From an uncultured Flavobacteriales bacterium (GTDB taxonomy: Bacteria; Bacteroidota; Bacteroidia; Flavobacteriales_G; Salibacteraceae): DNA of 64,000 nt. This document shows positions 1 to 10,078 of this stretch, one piece after another (the stretch's first letter is position 1; every line of letters begins with the position of its first letter). The translations under genes were made by a program, and so were the position numbers. The stretch covers positions 1-64,000 of the forward strand of contig CALSRJ010000006.1 of the NCBI GenBank assembly GCA_943788725.1, given 5' to 3'. The notes under the pieces are model-generated. The model had not been told where the DNA came from and did not search any database. It saw only the letters and a program-made list of their open reading frames with translations.

Positions 1-1955
1 TCATCTACAACAATTAATCCTTCATCTGCTTGCTTCATCAAAATCGAATCTTGCTCAGTTTGTTTAAGTTCCGCCCCCCCGACCAAATGAAGAGAAGAGC
101 TGTCGTTAACAATTGTCACGTCCAAATTATTGGGGGAACGACTCGCTCTCGGATCCGATAATACATCATTATTTATATCAGTTACTTGCGCTTGCGCGTT
201 AAAATCGTTAGATTGATTAACCGATAGACCCAAGTCAAATATGGTTTCATTCGTCAATGGCCTCTCATTATGACTAATCATTAAATATTCTTGAAGTGAA
301 ATGATTTTTGGGTTATTGATTTCATTCCCGTTCATTGAAAATGAATACCGCGTTACTGAATCGAGAGAGCTCAAATCAAAAGTAGAATCCGAAACTAATT
401 GCACGCTGATTATAGTTTGACTATTTTTATCCATTGCTATTAGGCTATCTATGCCTCGGATAATTCTTTCGTTACTATCTAAAATAACTCCTTCAATAAT
501 TTTTGTCGCGAGAAAAAGTTCTATTTTTTGCCCGTCATCGATGTTGACAATGAACTCGCTTAGATTTCCAGACCAATATTTATCTAATGAGAACTCATCC
601 GATAGATCTAGCAGCTGAATAACCGCTGATTCTTTTTCAAGTTCTTGAAAAATAAAATCAGAAAATAACGAAATGGGAACAGCTTCCTCCTCATTTCCAT
701 CTGCATCAACCAACCCAACTTTGACTTGACTAGATGTGTTCTCAGGCGTTGTATAAAACACTTTTTGATTCAATGGTAAATTCTCAAAAGTGAAACTTCC
801 CGCAGAATCCGTTCGGGTTTCCGCGATTTTGTTACCCTTGGCATCTTTTGCTTCAACTAATATGTTGCTAACTGATGCATCCAGACTATCCCCTATTTTG
901 ATTTTCGCTTTGATATTATATATCGGGACTTCAGCCTGAATTGAACCTCTCGGAATAAGTGAATTAGTTTTTGGTAATTCGACTTTATATGTATTAAGTA
1001 ATGCTGGAAGTTCTATTCTCTTGTTATCCAAGGGCCTTAATCTGCTAATATGCATTTGATCATCGTATGAATCGCTATGCCGCAATGATCTTGGGGCTAG
1101 AGTAGTATATATTTGTTTACGCTCAGTTTCTCTCAATACAGATGTATAGAACGCAAAGCTGTCCTTGCAACACCAATAACCTCCCTCGTAACCTGGTGTG
1201 TTTATACCGATCAACGGCACCGGAGTTGACCAATTAATCAAAGACGTGTCCATTGATTGCGACATATATATGTCATAATTAATAGAATCATCATAATTAG
1301 TCGCTCCATAACTATTGGTTCGGGAGAAAAAGAGGTATTTACCATCATCGGTAATGAATGGTGTGATTTCCGATGCTGTAGTATTTATATTTTGACCAAG
1401 GGGCACAGGCTTCTCGTAATATCCTTCAAGTTTGTTTTTAAACGAGATATAAATATCATCTGATTGTCTCTTTTCTTTCTCGAATGAAATCAGGCACCAG
1501 TTACCCTTAGGGTGAACATATAGATCATAAAAAGGAGTTTTTGACGTCATCCCCTTCATCTTGATTTTTTTTGGAGCACTCCAAACTTCATCAACAAGCG
1601 AACTGAATGAGAGCCCCTTTAAGTTTGGATTATTATTGGAGTGGGGTCCCTTTAAATAAATCGTATCAGCATTTTCCGACAGCCCAACAATAGAATTATA
1701 TTGATTAGAATTTATCTCTGAATTTAATGCGGAAATTGAATCCCAATTATCATAAGCGCCAGAGCTAGTATGGACTAGCTTAGAAATATAATCTCCGTTT
1801 TCAAGCTGCGATTCAGAAGTAAAATAAGCTTCATTTTTACTGATTAGCAAACCAGTTGATTCAAATTCAACTCCAATTATTGGCGGCCAAATTGTCCTCT
1901 GAGCGTTAGCGTTTACTATGTGAAGAAATAAAATTAAACAAACTAATATTTTCAT
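1..1955 (-). CDS. PD40/carboxypeptidase-regulatory surface protein, OmpA-type, truncated at left edge
   Basis: The frame is open from an ATG at 1955 down to base 1, giving about 651 residues with no stop, so the C-terminus lies outside the window. Residues 1-18 form a signal peptide (MKILVCLILFLHIVNANA, then Q). The first ~330 residues contain beta-propeller-like PD40 stretches, with a clear copy reading ITPFITDDGKYLFFSR. Around residues 350-400 is a carboxypeptidase-regulatory-like beta-sandwich (NILVEAKDAKGN). In T9SS-bearing Bacteroidota such proteins usually end in an OmpA peptidoglycan-binding domain and sit next to PorP/SprF. That domain is not visible here and is inferred. The gene starts 10 bases after the PorP/SprF stop, so both are probably in one operon. 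It lacks the N-terminal TPR region typical of PorE. Confidence 0.8.
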   Translation of the reverse strand, partial: MKILVCLILFLHIVNANAQRTIWPPIIGVEFESTGLLISKNEAYFTSESQLENGDYISKLVHTSSGAYDNWDSISALNSEINSNQYNSIVGLSENADTIYLKGPHSNNNPNLKGLSFSSLVDEVWSAPKKIKMKGMTSKTPFYDLYVHPKGNWCLISFEKEKRQSDDIYISFKNKLEGYYEKPVPLGQNINTTASEITPFITDDGKYLFFSRTNSYGATNYDDSINYDIYMSQSMDTSLINWSTPVPLIGINTPGYEGGYWCCKDSFAFYTSVLRETERKQIYTTLAPRSLRHSDSYDDQMHISRLRPLDNKRIELPALLNTYKVELPKTNSLIPRGSIQAEVPIYNIKAKIKIGDSLDASVSNILVEAKDAKGNKIAETRTDSAGSFTFENLPLNQKVFYTTPENTSSQVKVGLVDADGNEEEAVPISLFSDFIFQELEKESAVIQLLDLSDEFSLDKYWSGNLSEFIVNIDDGQKIELFLATKIIEGVILDSNERIIRGIDSLIAMDKNSQTIISVQLVSDSTFDLSSLDSVTRYSFSMNGNEINNPKIISLQEYLMISHNERPLTNETIFDLGLSVNQSNDFNAQAQVTDINNDVLSDPRASRSPNNLDVTIVNDSSSLHLVGGAELKQTEQDSILMKQADEGLIVVD

Positions 1956-1965
1956 TATTAATAGT

Positions 1966-2952
1966 TTAAAATTTAGACCCTTTCCGGGTTGGTAAAATGT
2001 AAGCGAGATAAAATTCATGTGTAAGGCCAACGCCTGTCACCCCAAGAAAGCTTTTCTCTGCAGTGTATACAATGTTAAACTTTTGATTTATATGAGCCCC
2101 GAAACTTATATTCATTGCCTTACTAGATCTGTAGCCAAATCCTAACCAAACCAAATTATTATAAATCCCGCGAAATGAAATAGAATGATCGATTGGAGAC
2201 TTAAAAGTGAATCTCGTAACTCCCGCAGCCGAAACGCTAAAAATTTCATTTATATTATAGTGGTAAGAACCATTGATTATTAGGTTTCTATCCACTAGAA
2301 GACCGGAACTATCAGCTCTGTTCCAAGATTGATTGAGGGCATCTAAAAACTCTGCCCCGAAGTAAAAATTTTGGGAATGAACATTGCCGCAGAAGCTAAT
2401 ATTTGCACTAGAGCTAGTAAGACCGCTTTTCTGTATCTGCCCCCACGCCACGTCCGTCCCATCCTTAAAGCTAAGCCGCTCTGGATCTATTTGAAATCTA
2501 GAAAAAGAAACCACAGGACCCAATCCAGCATAAATGTCTTTTCGTATTCTGACTTGTGGTGACCAATGCAATCGTGTTTCCAACTTACTAAACGCCCCAG
2601 CTCTATCATTGATAATCGAAGCATTAAGTACATGAAATAAACCTCCCTTGCTTCTCCTTTGCCCCCGTCTTAAGGCCCCACTCTTGTATCCAGATTTGAG
2701 ATGAGCGGGTTTATTATAAGTAGTCGAGAATATAAGCTGCTGCGTATTAGGGGTAGATTCTGACCCCAACCACTGATGCCTATTGAAAAGCCCGAATTCT
2801 GGCCCATCTTGAATTGCAGCTAGGCTTGGGTTGATCATGGATGGATTCACAAATGACTGAGACATAAAAAAGTCTTGCTGCGCATTTAACTTCTCCCATG
2901 AAAATAAAAACAGACTAATGACCACAATTGGTTTTAATTTTTTTTTGATCAT
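1966..2952 (-). CDS. PorP/SprF family type IX secretion membrane protein
   Basis: 328 residues, the usual family length. A signal peptide covers about residues 1-24, ending LNAQ. It is followed by the family signature, a partner-adjacent segment reading SQSFVNPSMINPSLAA, and then beta-strand-rich sequence with Gly and aromatic residues typical of an outer-membrane barrel. PorP/SprF proteins help T9SS export and anchor large adhesins such as SprB. Here the gene sits 3 bases after the giant adhesin and 10 bases before an OmpA-like protein, the standard cassette order. It is presumably the dedicated outer-membrane partner for that adhesin. Paralogues are common in this phylum, so I do not assign porP or sprF specifically. 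Confidence 0.9.
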   Translation of the reverse strand: MIKKKLKPIVVISLFLFSWEKLNAQQDFFMSQSFVNPSMINPSLAAIQDGPEFGLFNRHQWLGSESTPNTQQLIFSTTYNKPAHLKSGYKSGALRRGQRRSKGGLFHVLNASIINDRAGAFSKLETRLHWSPQVRIRKDIYAGLGPVVSFSRFQIDPERLSFKDGTDVAWGQIQKSGLTSSSANISFCGNVHSQNFYFGAEFLDALNQSWNRADSSGLLVDRNLIINGSYHYNINEIFSVSAAGVTRFTFKSPIDHSISFRGIYNNLVWLGFGYRSSKAMNISFGAHINQKFNIVYTAEKSFLGVTGVGLTHEFYLAYILPTRKGSKF

Positions 2953-2955
2953 AAC

Positions 2956-5900
2956 TTACCGAATTAAAGAGATGCTACCTGTTAATGTTTCCGCCCCTGG
3001 GACGCCAGTATCAATGAAATAAAAGTATGCTCCAACAGGCATGTCCTTGTTTTTATATTTTCCGTCCCAGGGTTGTGAATAACCCTTAGACTCGAACACT
3101 TTAGCGCCTAATCGGTTTACTATGAGGACATTACAATCAAGATAATAACCTAATCCATTGATTTCTAGATAGTCGTTTTGACCATCACCATTCGGAGAAA
3201 ATGCATTATAAACAGTAACCTCATTCAAGACCGAAATACTCACACTATCCTCTTGTTGACATCCATCGATTGAATTAACCATCACCCTGTACGTTATGCT
3301 TTCTGTAGGACTTGCAGTAGGGTTACTTGAGCTAGGGTTGTCAAGGTAATCTTCGGGAGACCAATAATAACTAGATGCTACTGAATCAGTCTCAACAGCT
3401 AGGTCAATAACTGAACCACTAAATATGGTTGTGTCTTGACTAACTGTGATTTTCGGGGCACTGCTCCTTTTAACACTGAAGTCACACGTCACACTATTAC
3501 CACTAGTATCGGACATGGTATACTGAATCGCTGTTATTCCAATATCAAACTTGGCCCCACTCTCTATGCCATTGGTGAGAACTGAATTCACGTTTGAACA
3601 ATTGTCTTCAGCCATTGGAATCTCATAATTAATAATTGAATCACAAGAGACGATGTCCTCCGGACAATATGTAATTATTGGTGAGATTGTGTCTAATATT
3701 TCCACCTCAATTTCAATTGTTCCAATATTTCCATTTACATCAGATGCATATACAGATACATAATTAATCCCAAGATGTGCGCAAGAGAAGTCAGTTGAGC
3801 TCAAATAAATCGAATCAACATCGCAATTATCTGTTGCTGATGCATTAATAAGATTAACACCAAGAGTAAACTCACCAGCTAAATTTAAATACGCCTGATA
3901 ATTCTCTGCAAACACCAATGGCTTAATGGTATCAGCGACTGTAACGCTAACAATACTACTGTCGATATTTCCATTAACATCTGATACCATTAGGTAAATG
4001 TCATTGACCCCAACCAAACCACAATTGAACAGGCTATCACTAAGGAAAATTGAACCAATTGAACAATTGTCATAACTGCCGCTGTCTACTTGGGGTACAT
4101 TTAACATCGCCTGACCGTTCGCATCTAAATACACCGTTGGACTTTGTGAATAAATAACCGGTTTAATCGTATCCAAAACAGTTATAATAATTTGAACTGA
4201 ACTTGAATTCATTGAATAATCAGACACGGTAAAAGTGACGGTATTCTCTCCAACATCATTACATGTAAAAGTTGTGTCACTTAGCGAATATGTCTCAATT
4301 CCACAGTTATCATAAGAGCCAGTATCTGCAACTAATGGACTAATGCTTGCAGAACCATTAGAGTCAAGATAAATTGTGACATTTTGCGCTAAAGCTGCTG
4401 GAGCGCTGGTTTCTAAAACAGTAACTATAGCAATGTTTTGGGACATATTGCCGCTAACATCTGTTACATATAAAATAATCGTATCCAAACCAATTGAATT
4501 ACAATCAAAAGAATAATTACTCAGATACATCGTATCAATCTCACAATTATCACTCGACCCATTATCAATCTGATTAACAGTAATGTTAGCCTCTCCATTC
4601 GTGTCTAAATAGACCGTTAAATTTTGTGTTATTACAACTGGAGGAAGGCTGTCAATTATTACAACCTGAGCATCATTACTTGAACTATTCCCACTAATAT
4701 CAGTCATCGTCAGCGTAACTATATTTATTGATCCTGTATCCGAACAATCAAATATTGAGTCAGATAAAATACTGCTAGCAATTGTGCAATTATCGGTTGA
4801 TGCACTATCCAAGTCTAACCAAGAAATAATCACTTGACCTGAAGAATCCAGATATGCGATAATATTTTGAGTAATAACAGACGGGGAGGTTGTATCTACA
4901 ACTAACAATTGTGCGGTTGCGGTTGAACTATTCCCGCTCACGTCAAAAACAGTAAGCGTAATGGTATTAATTCCACTGTCAGCGCAATTAAAAATGGTAT
5001 CCGATAGGCTTAAACTAGCAACGTCACAATTATCATAAGAACCATTATCAACCTGCGAAGCTTGAGCGATTGCTTGACCATTAGCATCTAAAAAGAGAGT
5101 TAGATTCTGAGCAATTGCTGTAGGGGAAATGGTGTCCAAAACAGTAATTAATGCATTGGCAGATGCCGAATTCCCACTTATGTCAGTAATTGAGAGTGTA
5201 ATGCTATTTGCGCTTACTGTGTCAGAACAATCAAAAATTGAATCTGATAATATCATCGAAGCTATAGCGCAATTGTCTGTTGAGGAAAGGTCAACCTGAC
5301 TTGGCGTTACCGTTGCTCCACCATTTACGTCTAAGAAAATTGTGACATTTTGGGTCATCACAATGGGGGAGTTAGTGTCCATTACTGTAATTTGGGCACT
5401 TTGTGTTGCTGCGTTGCCACTAGCATCAGTAACAGTAACAGTAATTGTATTAACCCCAGTATCCGCACAAACAAAGTTGTAATTAGAAAGAGTTATTGTG
5501 TCAATATCACAATTATCAGTTGAACCGTTATCGACCTGAATAGCCGTAAGATTAGCAGACCCTGAAGCATCTAGATATAGTGTAACGTTCTGAGTTATCA
5601 CGACTGGTGCAATTGGGTCTATTATTGATACGATAAACTGTGCCGAATCTAAATTCCCATTATTATCTAATGCGTAGAGCAAAGTTGGATTAGATCCAAT
5701 ATTTGCACAGTCAAATGAAGTGTTGCTTAGATAGATAGAATCGATAAGACAATTATCCGAAGTTGCAGAATCGGCAATAAATGCAGATAAGGTGGCCTGG
5801 CCAGAACTGTTAAGATAAACATTAACGTTAGAATGAGGAAAAACAGTTGGACTTATAGTGTCAATATAAATTGCAATGGTATCAATACAGCTAGAAATTC

Positions 5901-8900
5901 CGTCAGAAATAGTTACTGTGTAGTTACTAGTCACAACGGGTGAAACCGAGATACTCGGGCTGGTGTTGCTATTTGACCACAAGAAAGAAATATTGGTTAA
6001 TGCATTGTAGCCAACTGTTGCAGAAGTATTGATACAAATCATTGTATCGCCTTGAGCCAACACAGGATTGATGACACTTACATTAACGGTATCTGAGCTA
6101 GTACATCCTCCGTTATCTGTTACAGTTAGAGAATATGGTCCTGTTGCAGTACATACTTTTGTTTGTGTTGTTTCTCCTGTTGACCAATTGTAGCCAACCC
6201 AAACAGCACCGGCATCTACCGTTACTGAATCGGCAAAACAAGTAGCTAAAACGGTATCGTTAGTAAATGTGAAGTTCGGGTCGTTAACCGTTATACTAAT
6301 GGTATCAATACAGCTAGAAATTCCGTCAGAAATAGTTACTGTAAAAGCTGTTGTGGTGTTTGGTGATACGTTGATTGTACTTGTAGTATCTCCAGTTGAC
6401 CAATTATAGTTAATAGCCGATTGGCCAGTAAAGCTGATGATCAATTTACCATTTCCACCATTTGAGCCAGAGCTTGAATATGCGCCATAACCAATGCCTG
6501 TGTTATAAAGAGCATTAGAAGTACTTGGTGGAATGGCCGATGTGTTTGAAGGGCCATTTTGTCCGGTTGTTGTTACACCTGAACTCACAAGAGTAGGATG
6601 CAAGTAACCTGAACCACCGCCACCTGGTCTAGCGTCAGAGAATCCTCCTTCACCACCAAAGTAGCCACCGCCACCGCCACCGCCATCTGGGCTTCCTGAA
6701 TTTTGAGATCCACTGGCATCTCCATTACCGCCTTTAAGTGGACTTCCATCATCTCCATTTGTGCCCGTTCCTGCAGCAGTTGAAGTAGCACCATTGCCAC
6801 CGGTTGTTTCACCTGCGTTTGTTCCACCACCGGCACCACCACCTCCAGAGTAAGCACAAGAACCGCCACCGCCTCCTGCAATTAGCAAGGCTCTTGATTG
6901 ACCAGAAGCGTCAAATGTCATAGATGCTGCGCCAAGGAATAATCCAGTTAATCCTCCTCCAGATGCTCCAGAAGCATCGCCATAAGTGCCGTAGCCACCG
7001 CCTCCATAAGTTGCAGAACCACCACTAGTAAAAAGTCCGACTCCTTGTCCAATTCCTCCTTGACCTACTACAACTTTTAATTGTTGACCAGGTGTTACTG
7101 CAATCGTTCCGGAAGAGAAACCACCGGAACCGCCTGCGTAAGAAGATGAATATCCTCCTTTGCCACCACCAGCGCCCCACGCGAGCACATTAATGGACGT
7201 AACACCAGACGGTACTGTAAATGTTTGGTCAGTGCCTGTGTAGTTAAATGCAATGGTGTCTGAACTAACAAAAATTTGAGAATTGATGGAAATTGAGTCT
7301 CCAATACAAATTGTCGTATCATTAGATCCAGAGTTGGTGTTAATCACACTTACGGTAACTGTATCCCAAGTTTCACACTGACCATTGATTGATACAGTGA
7401 GTGAATACACTCCTGAAGATGTGATAGAAGTTGTTTCTGTGGTGTCTCCGTTCGACCATAAATAATTGTCCCAAGTAGATCCTGCAGATACGTTAACTGT
7501 GTCTGAGCCGCAGCTCAAAATAGTGTCGTTAGTAAAGGTGAAGTTCGGGTCAACAATGGTTACTGTAATACTGTCATAGCATTCGGCAAAGCCATCTGTT
7601 ATGGTAACATAATAGGTGGTCGTGCTAATTGGTGAAACATCAATAGTGTTTGTCGTGTCACCATTAGACCATAAATACTCGTAAGAACCGCCACCACCAA
7701 CGTTTCCTGCGCTAGGCGCTCCATACGCAGTTGTTATACCAAATCGATTTGCTATCGAAGTTTGTACATTTTCTAACTCTACGGGAGCCAGTGTATCATC
7801 AAACATGATGACCTCCATTATATCCACATTAGAAAGTTCGCTCAAATTTCCCGATCCATTTAGCGTGAATCCTCGTGGATCGGTGCCGGCATTGCTGTTA
7901 TACTTTGACTGAACAGTGGCGTTGCTGTAAAAATTCCAATTCGTTTGGTTTGCTTTCCACATAGTATGTATATATGGTACTTGCCAACCAGAACTCGAGG
8001 TTATACCTGGATACACTTTCCAGCCTTCGTAATGGGCAACATTTATACGATTTTGCCAGAATCCATGCAACCAATTTTGGTGATATGAACCAAATACGCG
8101 GGCATTTGAAGATGTTGTAGTTTTCGCTGCGGTAACCAAGGTAAATGGTTGTTGAAATGTATAATTAACAGTATATCGGAGCTGCTGCGAATTGGTAAAA
8201 TGCATGATAGGAGCTCCATAGGCTGAAGTCAGGACCAAAGTTGGTTGTCTGCTATTCGTGGTTTGAACCACATCCCTCGAGCTACCACTTTGGTCATACA
8301 AGGTTCTTACGTAAATGGTACTTCCCCCAGCCCAAGATTCAATTGCAGCCACATTCAATTCACCATTTAAAAACCCGAAATCAGATAATGCATTATCGGA
8401 ACTTCTTCTCAATTGAACTGCATTTCCGTTATAATCAGCGTTAATCAAACGAAGACCAAGAGCAAGTTTAAAACCTGCTTGTGTCTGGAGGGTGTTTCCT
8501 CCGCCAGCTCCAAAACCTATTGTTGCTGAATCTCCAACACAAAAGGTAGTGTCGCCTTGAATAAGGGTAGTGTTAATTAAACCAACAGATACTGAGTCGC
8601 TTACAGTACATCCATATTGGTTGGTTACTGTTAAATGATAAACACCGCCTGTAGTTGTTGTAAATAATTGAGCGCTATCTCCAGTGCTCCAAGCATAGTT
8701 TGACCATCCTGCACCAGCATCTATACTTGCTGTGTCAACACCACAATAGGCAAGTGTATCACTAGAAAAAGAATATACAGGTGCGTTTACAAATACAGTC
8801 ATTGTATCGTAACACGTAGATATACCATCTGTAATGGTCACATAATAATCTGTTGTTTGTGTTGGAGAAACATTTATAGTAGCAGTAGTGTCTCCAGTAG

Positions 8901-9870
8901 ACCACAAAAATTGATAATTCAAAATAGGCGTGTATCTAATCACAACGATTCCTGATCCACCTTCGCCACCTTTATTGTTAGAGTTGAAGTGTGATCCGCC
9001 ACCGCCACCGCCACCGGTGTTTGCGCCTGCGTCTCCGCCTGGTTTATTGGTTTGTTGGCCTGTGTTGCCGCCACCACCGGGTGATCCATTGTTTAAGCCA
9101 GCGCCACCTGTAGTGGTGCCAACAGCGCCACCGCCACCGCCACCAATGCCTCCGTTACCACCAATAGTGCTATAGCCACTGCCACCGCCACCACCAGCAA
9201 AATAATATGTCGTTCCTAAAATATCAGATTGTAATCCAGCGCCACCATTCGCATTGTAAGAGCCCCCATTAGGACCACCACCGCCTTGACTACCAGCACC
9301 ACCGCCACCGCCTGAGCGGTGAGAACCAGCTCCATGACCACCTCTGTTTCCTTGTCCTGCGGTTTCTAACCCAGCTCCAGATCCATTTGGTGCATTGTAT
9401 CCAGCACAACCTCCACCAGAGCCACCATTGCTTCCAGCTGCTCCTGGTGTCGAATTCCAATAACTTGTTCCGCCTGCTCCACCGCCTATGGCAACAAGAA
9501 GTGATCCTATAGAAGAATTACCACCGTTCAAAGCAGGAATGCTGTATTGATGTCCACCTGGTTGGCCAAAAGTACCCGCGGCAGGAGCGCCTGTGCCTCC
9601 TTGTCCAACAGTAATATTATAAGAGCCTGCTGGTAAGATAAACGTAGTGTCAATGAAGCCTCCGGCTCCACCACCACCCCCCATATCCATACCACCGCCA
9701 CCACCACCGCCCACTATGAGCGCACGTACTTGTGCAGTACTCGGGAAAACCAAGGTTCCGTCCGTTAAAAATTTGTTGACCGCTTCTTGGCCAATGGTGT
9801 CGAGTATACCACCAGCAGCAAAACCACCAAGACTCAAGTAGCCAGCAGTAATGGTGTCGCCATTACACAT
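2956..9870 (-). CDS. Giant modular adhesin, C-terminal part, with gliding-type T9SS sorting domain
   Basis: 2304 residues with no signal peptide of its own. Modules in order: a glycine-rich domain (about 40-312); Ig-like/PKD-like units with SNGDTT-type motifs (320-430); an arabinofuranosidase-B-like lectin-fold module containing TLYDQSG (457-720); more Ig-like units (727-850); a second glycine-rich domain opening QTFTVPSGVTSINVLAWGAG (871-1150); Ig-like units; nine tandem ~78-residue repeats (1337-2057); one HYR-like unit (2060-2137); an Ig-like unit; and a gliding motility-associated C-terminal domain containing NAFSPNGDGQNDYLEI (about 2214-2304). The last domain is a type B T9SS signal. The listed ATG at 9870 is probably not a native start: the preceding bases encode the same protein in another frame (see 9871-10078). 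It would be exported by T9SS through the neighbouring PorP/SprF. Confidence 0.85.
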   Translation of the reverse strand: MCNGDTITAGYLSLGGFAAGGILDTIGQEAVNKFLTDGTLVFPSTAQVRALIVGGGGGGGMDMGGGGGAGGFIDTTFILPAGSYNITVGQGGTGAPAAGTFGQPGGHQYSIPALNGGNSSIGSLLVAIGGGAGGTSYWNSTPGAAGSNGGSGGGCAGYNAPNGSGAGLETAGQGNRGGHGAGSHRSGGGGGAGSQGGGGPNGGSYNANGGAGLQSDILGTTYYFAGGGGGSGYSTIGGNGGIGGGGGGAVGTTTGGAGLNNGSPGGGGNTGQQTNKPGGDAGANTGGGGGGGSHFNSNNKGGEGGSGIVVIRYTPILNYQFLWSTGDTTATINVSPTQTTDYYVTITDGISTCYDTMTVFVNAPVYSFSSDTLAYCGVDTASIDAGAGWSNYAWSTGDSAQLFTTTTGGVYHLTVTNQYGCTVSDSVSVGLINTTLIQGDTTFCVGDSATIGFGAGGGNTLQTQAGFKLALGLRLINADYNGNAVQLRRSSDNALSDFGFLNGELNVAAIESWAGGSTIYVRTLYDQSGSSRDVVQTTNSRQPTLVLTSAYGAPIMHFTNSQQLRYTVNYTFQQPFTLVTAAKTTTSSNARVFGSYHQNWLHGFWQNRINVAHYEGWKVYPGITSSSGWQVPYIHTMWKANQTNWNFYSNATVQSKYNSNAGTDPRGFTLNGSGNLSELSNVDIMEVIMFDDTLAPVELENVQTSIANRFGITTAYGAPSAGNVGGGGSYEYLWSNGDTTNTIDVSPISTTTYYVTITDGFAECYDSITVTIVDPNFTFTNDTILSCGSDTVNVSAGSTWDNYLWSNGDTTETTSITSSGVYSLTVSINGQCETWDTVTVSVINTNSGSNDTTICIGDSISINSQIFVSSDTIAFNYTGTDQTFTVPSGVTSINVLAWGAGGGKGGYSSSYAGGSGGFSSGTIAVTPGQQLKVVVGQGGIGQGVGLFTSGGSATYGGGGYGTYGDASGASGGGLTGLFLGAASMTFDASGQSRALLIAGGGGGSCAYSGGGGAGGGTNAGETTGGNGATSTAAGTGTNGDDGSPLKGGNGDASGSQNSGSPDGGGGGGGYFGGEGGFSDARPGGGGSGYLHPTLVSSGVTTTGQNGPSNTSAIPPSTSNALYNTGIGYGAYSSSGSNGGNGKLIISFTGQSAINYNWSTGDTTSTINVSPNTTTAFTVTISDGISSCIDTISITVNDPNFTFTNDTVLATCFADSVTVDAGAVWVGYNWSTGETTQTKVCTATGPYSLTVTDNGGCTSSDTVNVSVINPVLAQGDTMICINTSATVGYNALTNISFLWSNSNTSPSISVSPVVTSNYTVTISDGISSCIDTIAIYIDTISPTVFPHSNVNVYLNSSGQATLSAFIADSATSDNCLIDSIYLSNTSFDCANIGSNPTLLYALDNNGNLDSAQFIVSIIDPIAPVVITQNVTLYLDASGSANLTAIQVDNGSTDNCDIDTITLSNYNFVCADTGVNTITVTVTDASGNAATQSAQITVMDTNSPIVMTQNVTIFLDVNGGATVTPSQVDLSSTDNCAIASMILSDSIFDCSDTVSANSITLSITDISGNSASANALITVLDTISPTAIAQNLTLFLDANGQAIAQASQVDNGSYDNCDVASLSLSDTIFNCADSGINTITLTVFDVSGNSSTATAQLLVVDTTSPSVITQNIIAYLDSSGQVIISWLDLDSASTDNCTIASSILSDSIFDCSDTGSINIVTLTMTDISGNSSSNDAQVVIIDSLPPVVITQNLTVYLDTNGEANITVNQIDNGSSDNCEIDTMYLSNYSFDCNSIGLDTIILYVTDVSGNMSQNIAIVTVLETSAPAALAQNVTIYLDSNGSASISPLVADTGSYDNCGIETYSLSDTTFTCNDVGENTVTFTVSDYSMNSSSVQIIITVLDTIKPVIYSQSPTVYLDANGQAMLNVPQVDSGSYDNCSIGSIFLSDSLFNCGLVGVNDIYLMVSDVNGNIDSSIVSVTVADTIKPLVFAENYQAYLNLAGEFTLGVNLINASATDNCDVDSIYLSSTDFSCAHLGINYVSVYASDVNGNIGTIEIEVEILDTISPIITYCPEDIVSCDSIINYEIPMAEDNCSNVNSVLTNGIESGAKFDIGITAIQYTMSDTSGNSVTCDFSVKRSSAPKITVSQDTTIFSGSVIDLAVETDSVASSYYWSPEDYLDNPSSSNPTASPTESITYRVMVNSIDGCQQEDSVSISVLNEVTVYNAFSPNGDGQNDYLEINGLGYYLDCNVLIVNRLGAKVFESKGYSQPWDGKYKNKDMPVGAYFYFIDTGVPGAETLTGSISLIR
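3660..5860 (-). repeat. Nine tandem ~78-residue cadherin/HYR-like repeats within the adhesin
   Basis: About 235-240 bases per unit. Each unit opens with a strand such as VITQNVTLYLDASGSA, carries a central S(T/Y)DNC motif and a second Cys in F(N/D)CAD or FDC, and ends near VTDxSGN. Starts fall near 5850, 5610, 5370, 5125, 4880, 4640, 4400, 4150 and 3915. A diverged HYR-type unit follows. The two conserved Cys per unit suggest one intra-repeat disulfide, which is an inference. Confidence 0.85.
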
Positions 9871-10078
9871 AGTAAAATCATCTAGTCAGGTTTTGGTAGA
9901 CTAACAAACACCGAATCGGTAACGTCACACGAGCCATCATTTACCACACGATTATACTTTCCAGAATACCTGGCAGTACAAATTTGAGTAGTGTCTAGGT
10001 TGGACCATGAGTAGGTTTGCCAGCCTGCGCCAGCATCAATCAAAATACTGTCTGCTCAGCAGTTTGCGGTAATCGTAT
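9871..10078 (-). pseudogene. Disrupted bridge joining the two adhesin ORFs
   Basis: Read on the minus strand in the third frame, this stretch continues the upstream ORF (LDTITANC, then stop, then ADSILIDAGAGW), passes through a normal Ig-like unit (WSNLDTTQICTARYSGKY) and reaches SLPKPD. With one extra base it then runs as LDDFT directly into MCNGDTITAG of the downstream ORF. Three lesions account for the break: an apparent one-base deletion at 10079-10081 (creates TAG), an in-frame TGA at 10056-10058 where sister units have Gly after Cys, and an apparent one-base deletion at 9882-9884 (creates TAG). Either the gene is decaying or the assembly has errors here. Confidence 0.8.

Noticed and set aside
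3660-5860. Regularly spaced repeats that could suggest a CRISPR array
   Set aside because: The ~240-base period is a coding repeat with amino-acid-level conservation, not short identical repeats with unique spacers.
8930-9175. Proline-rich ORF on the plus strand
   Set aside because: Antisense of a glycine-rich domain: GGN codons read on the opposite strand as NCC give proline runs. The same applies to ORFs near 9647-9841 and 11370-11600.
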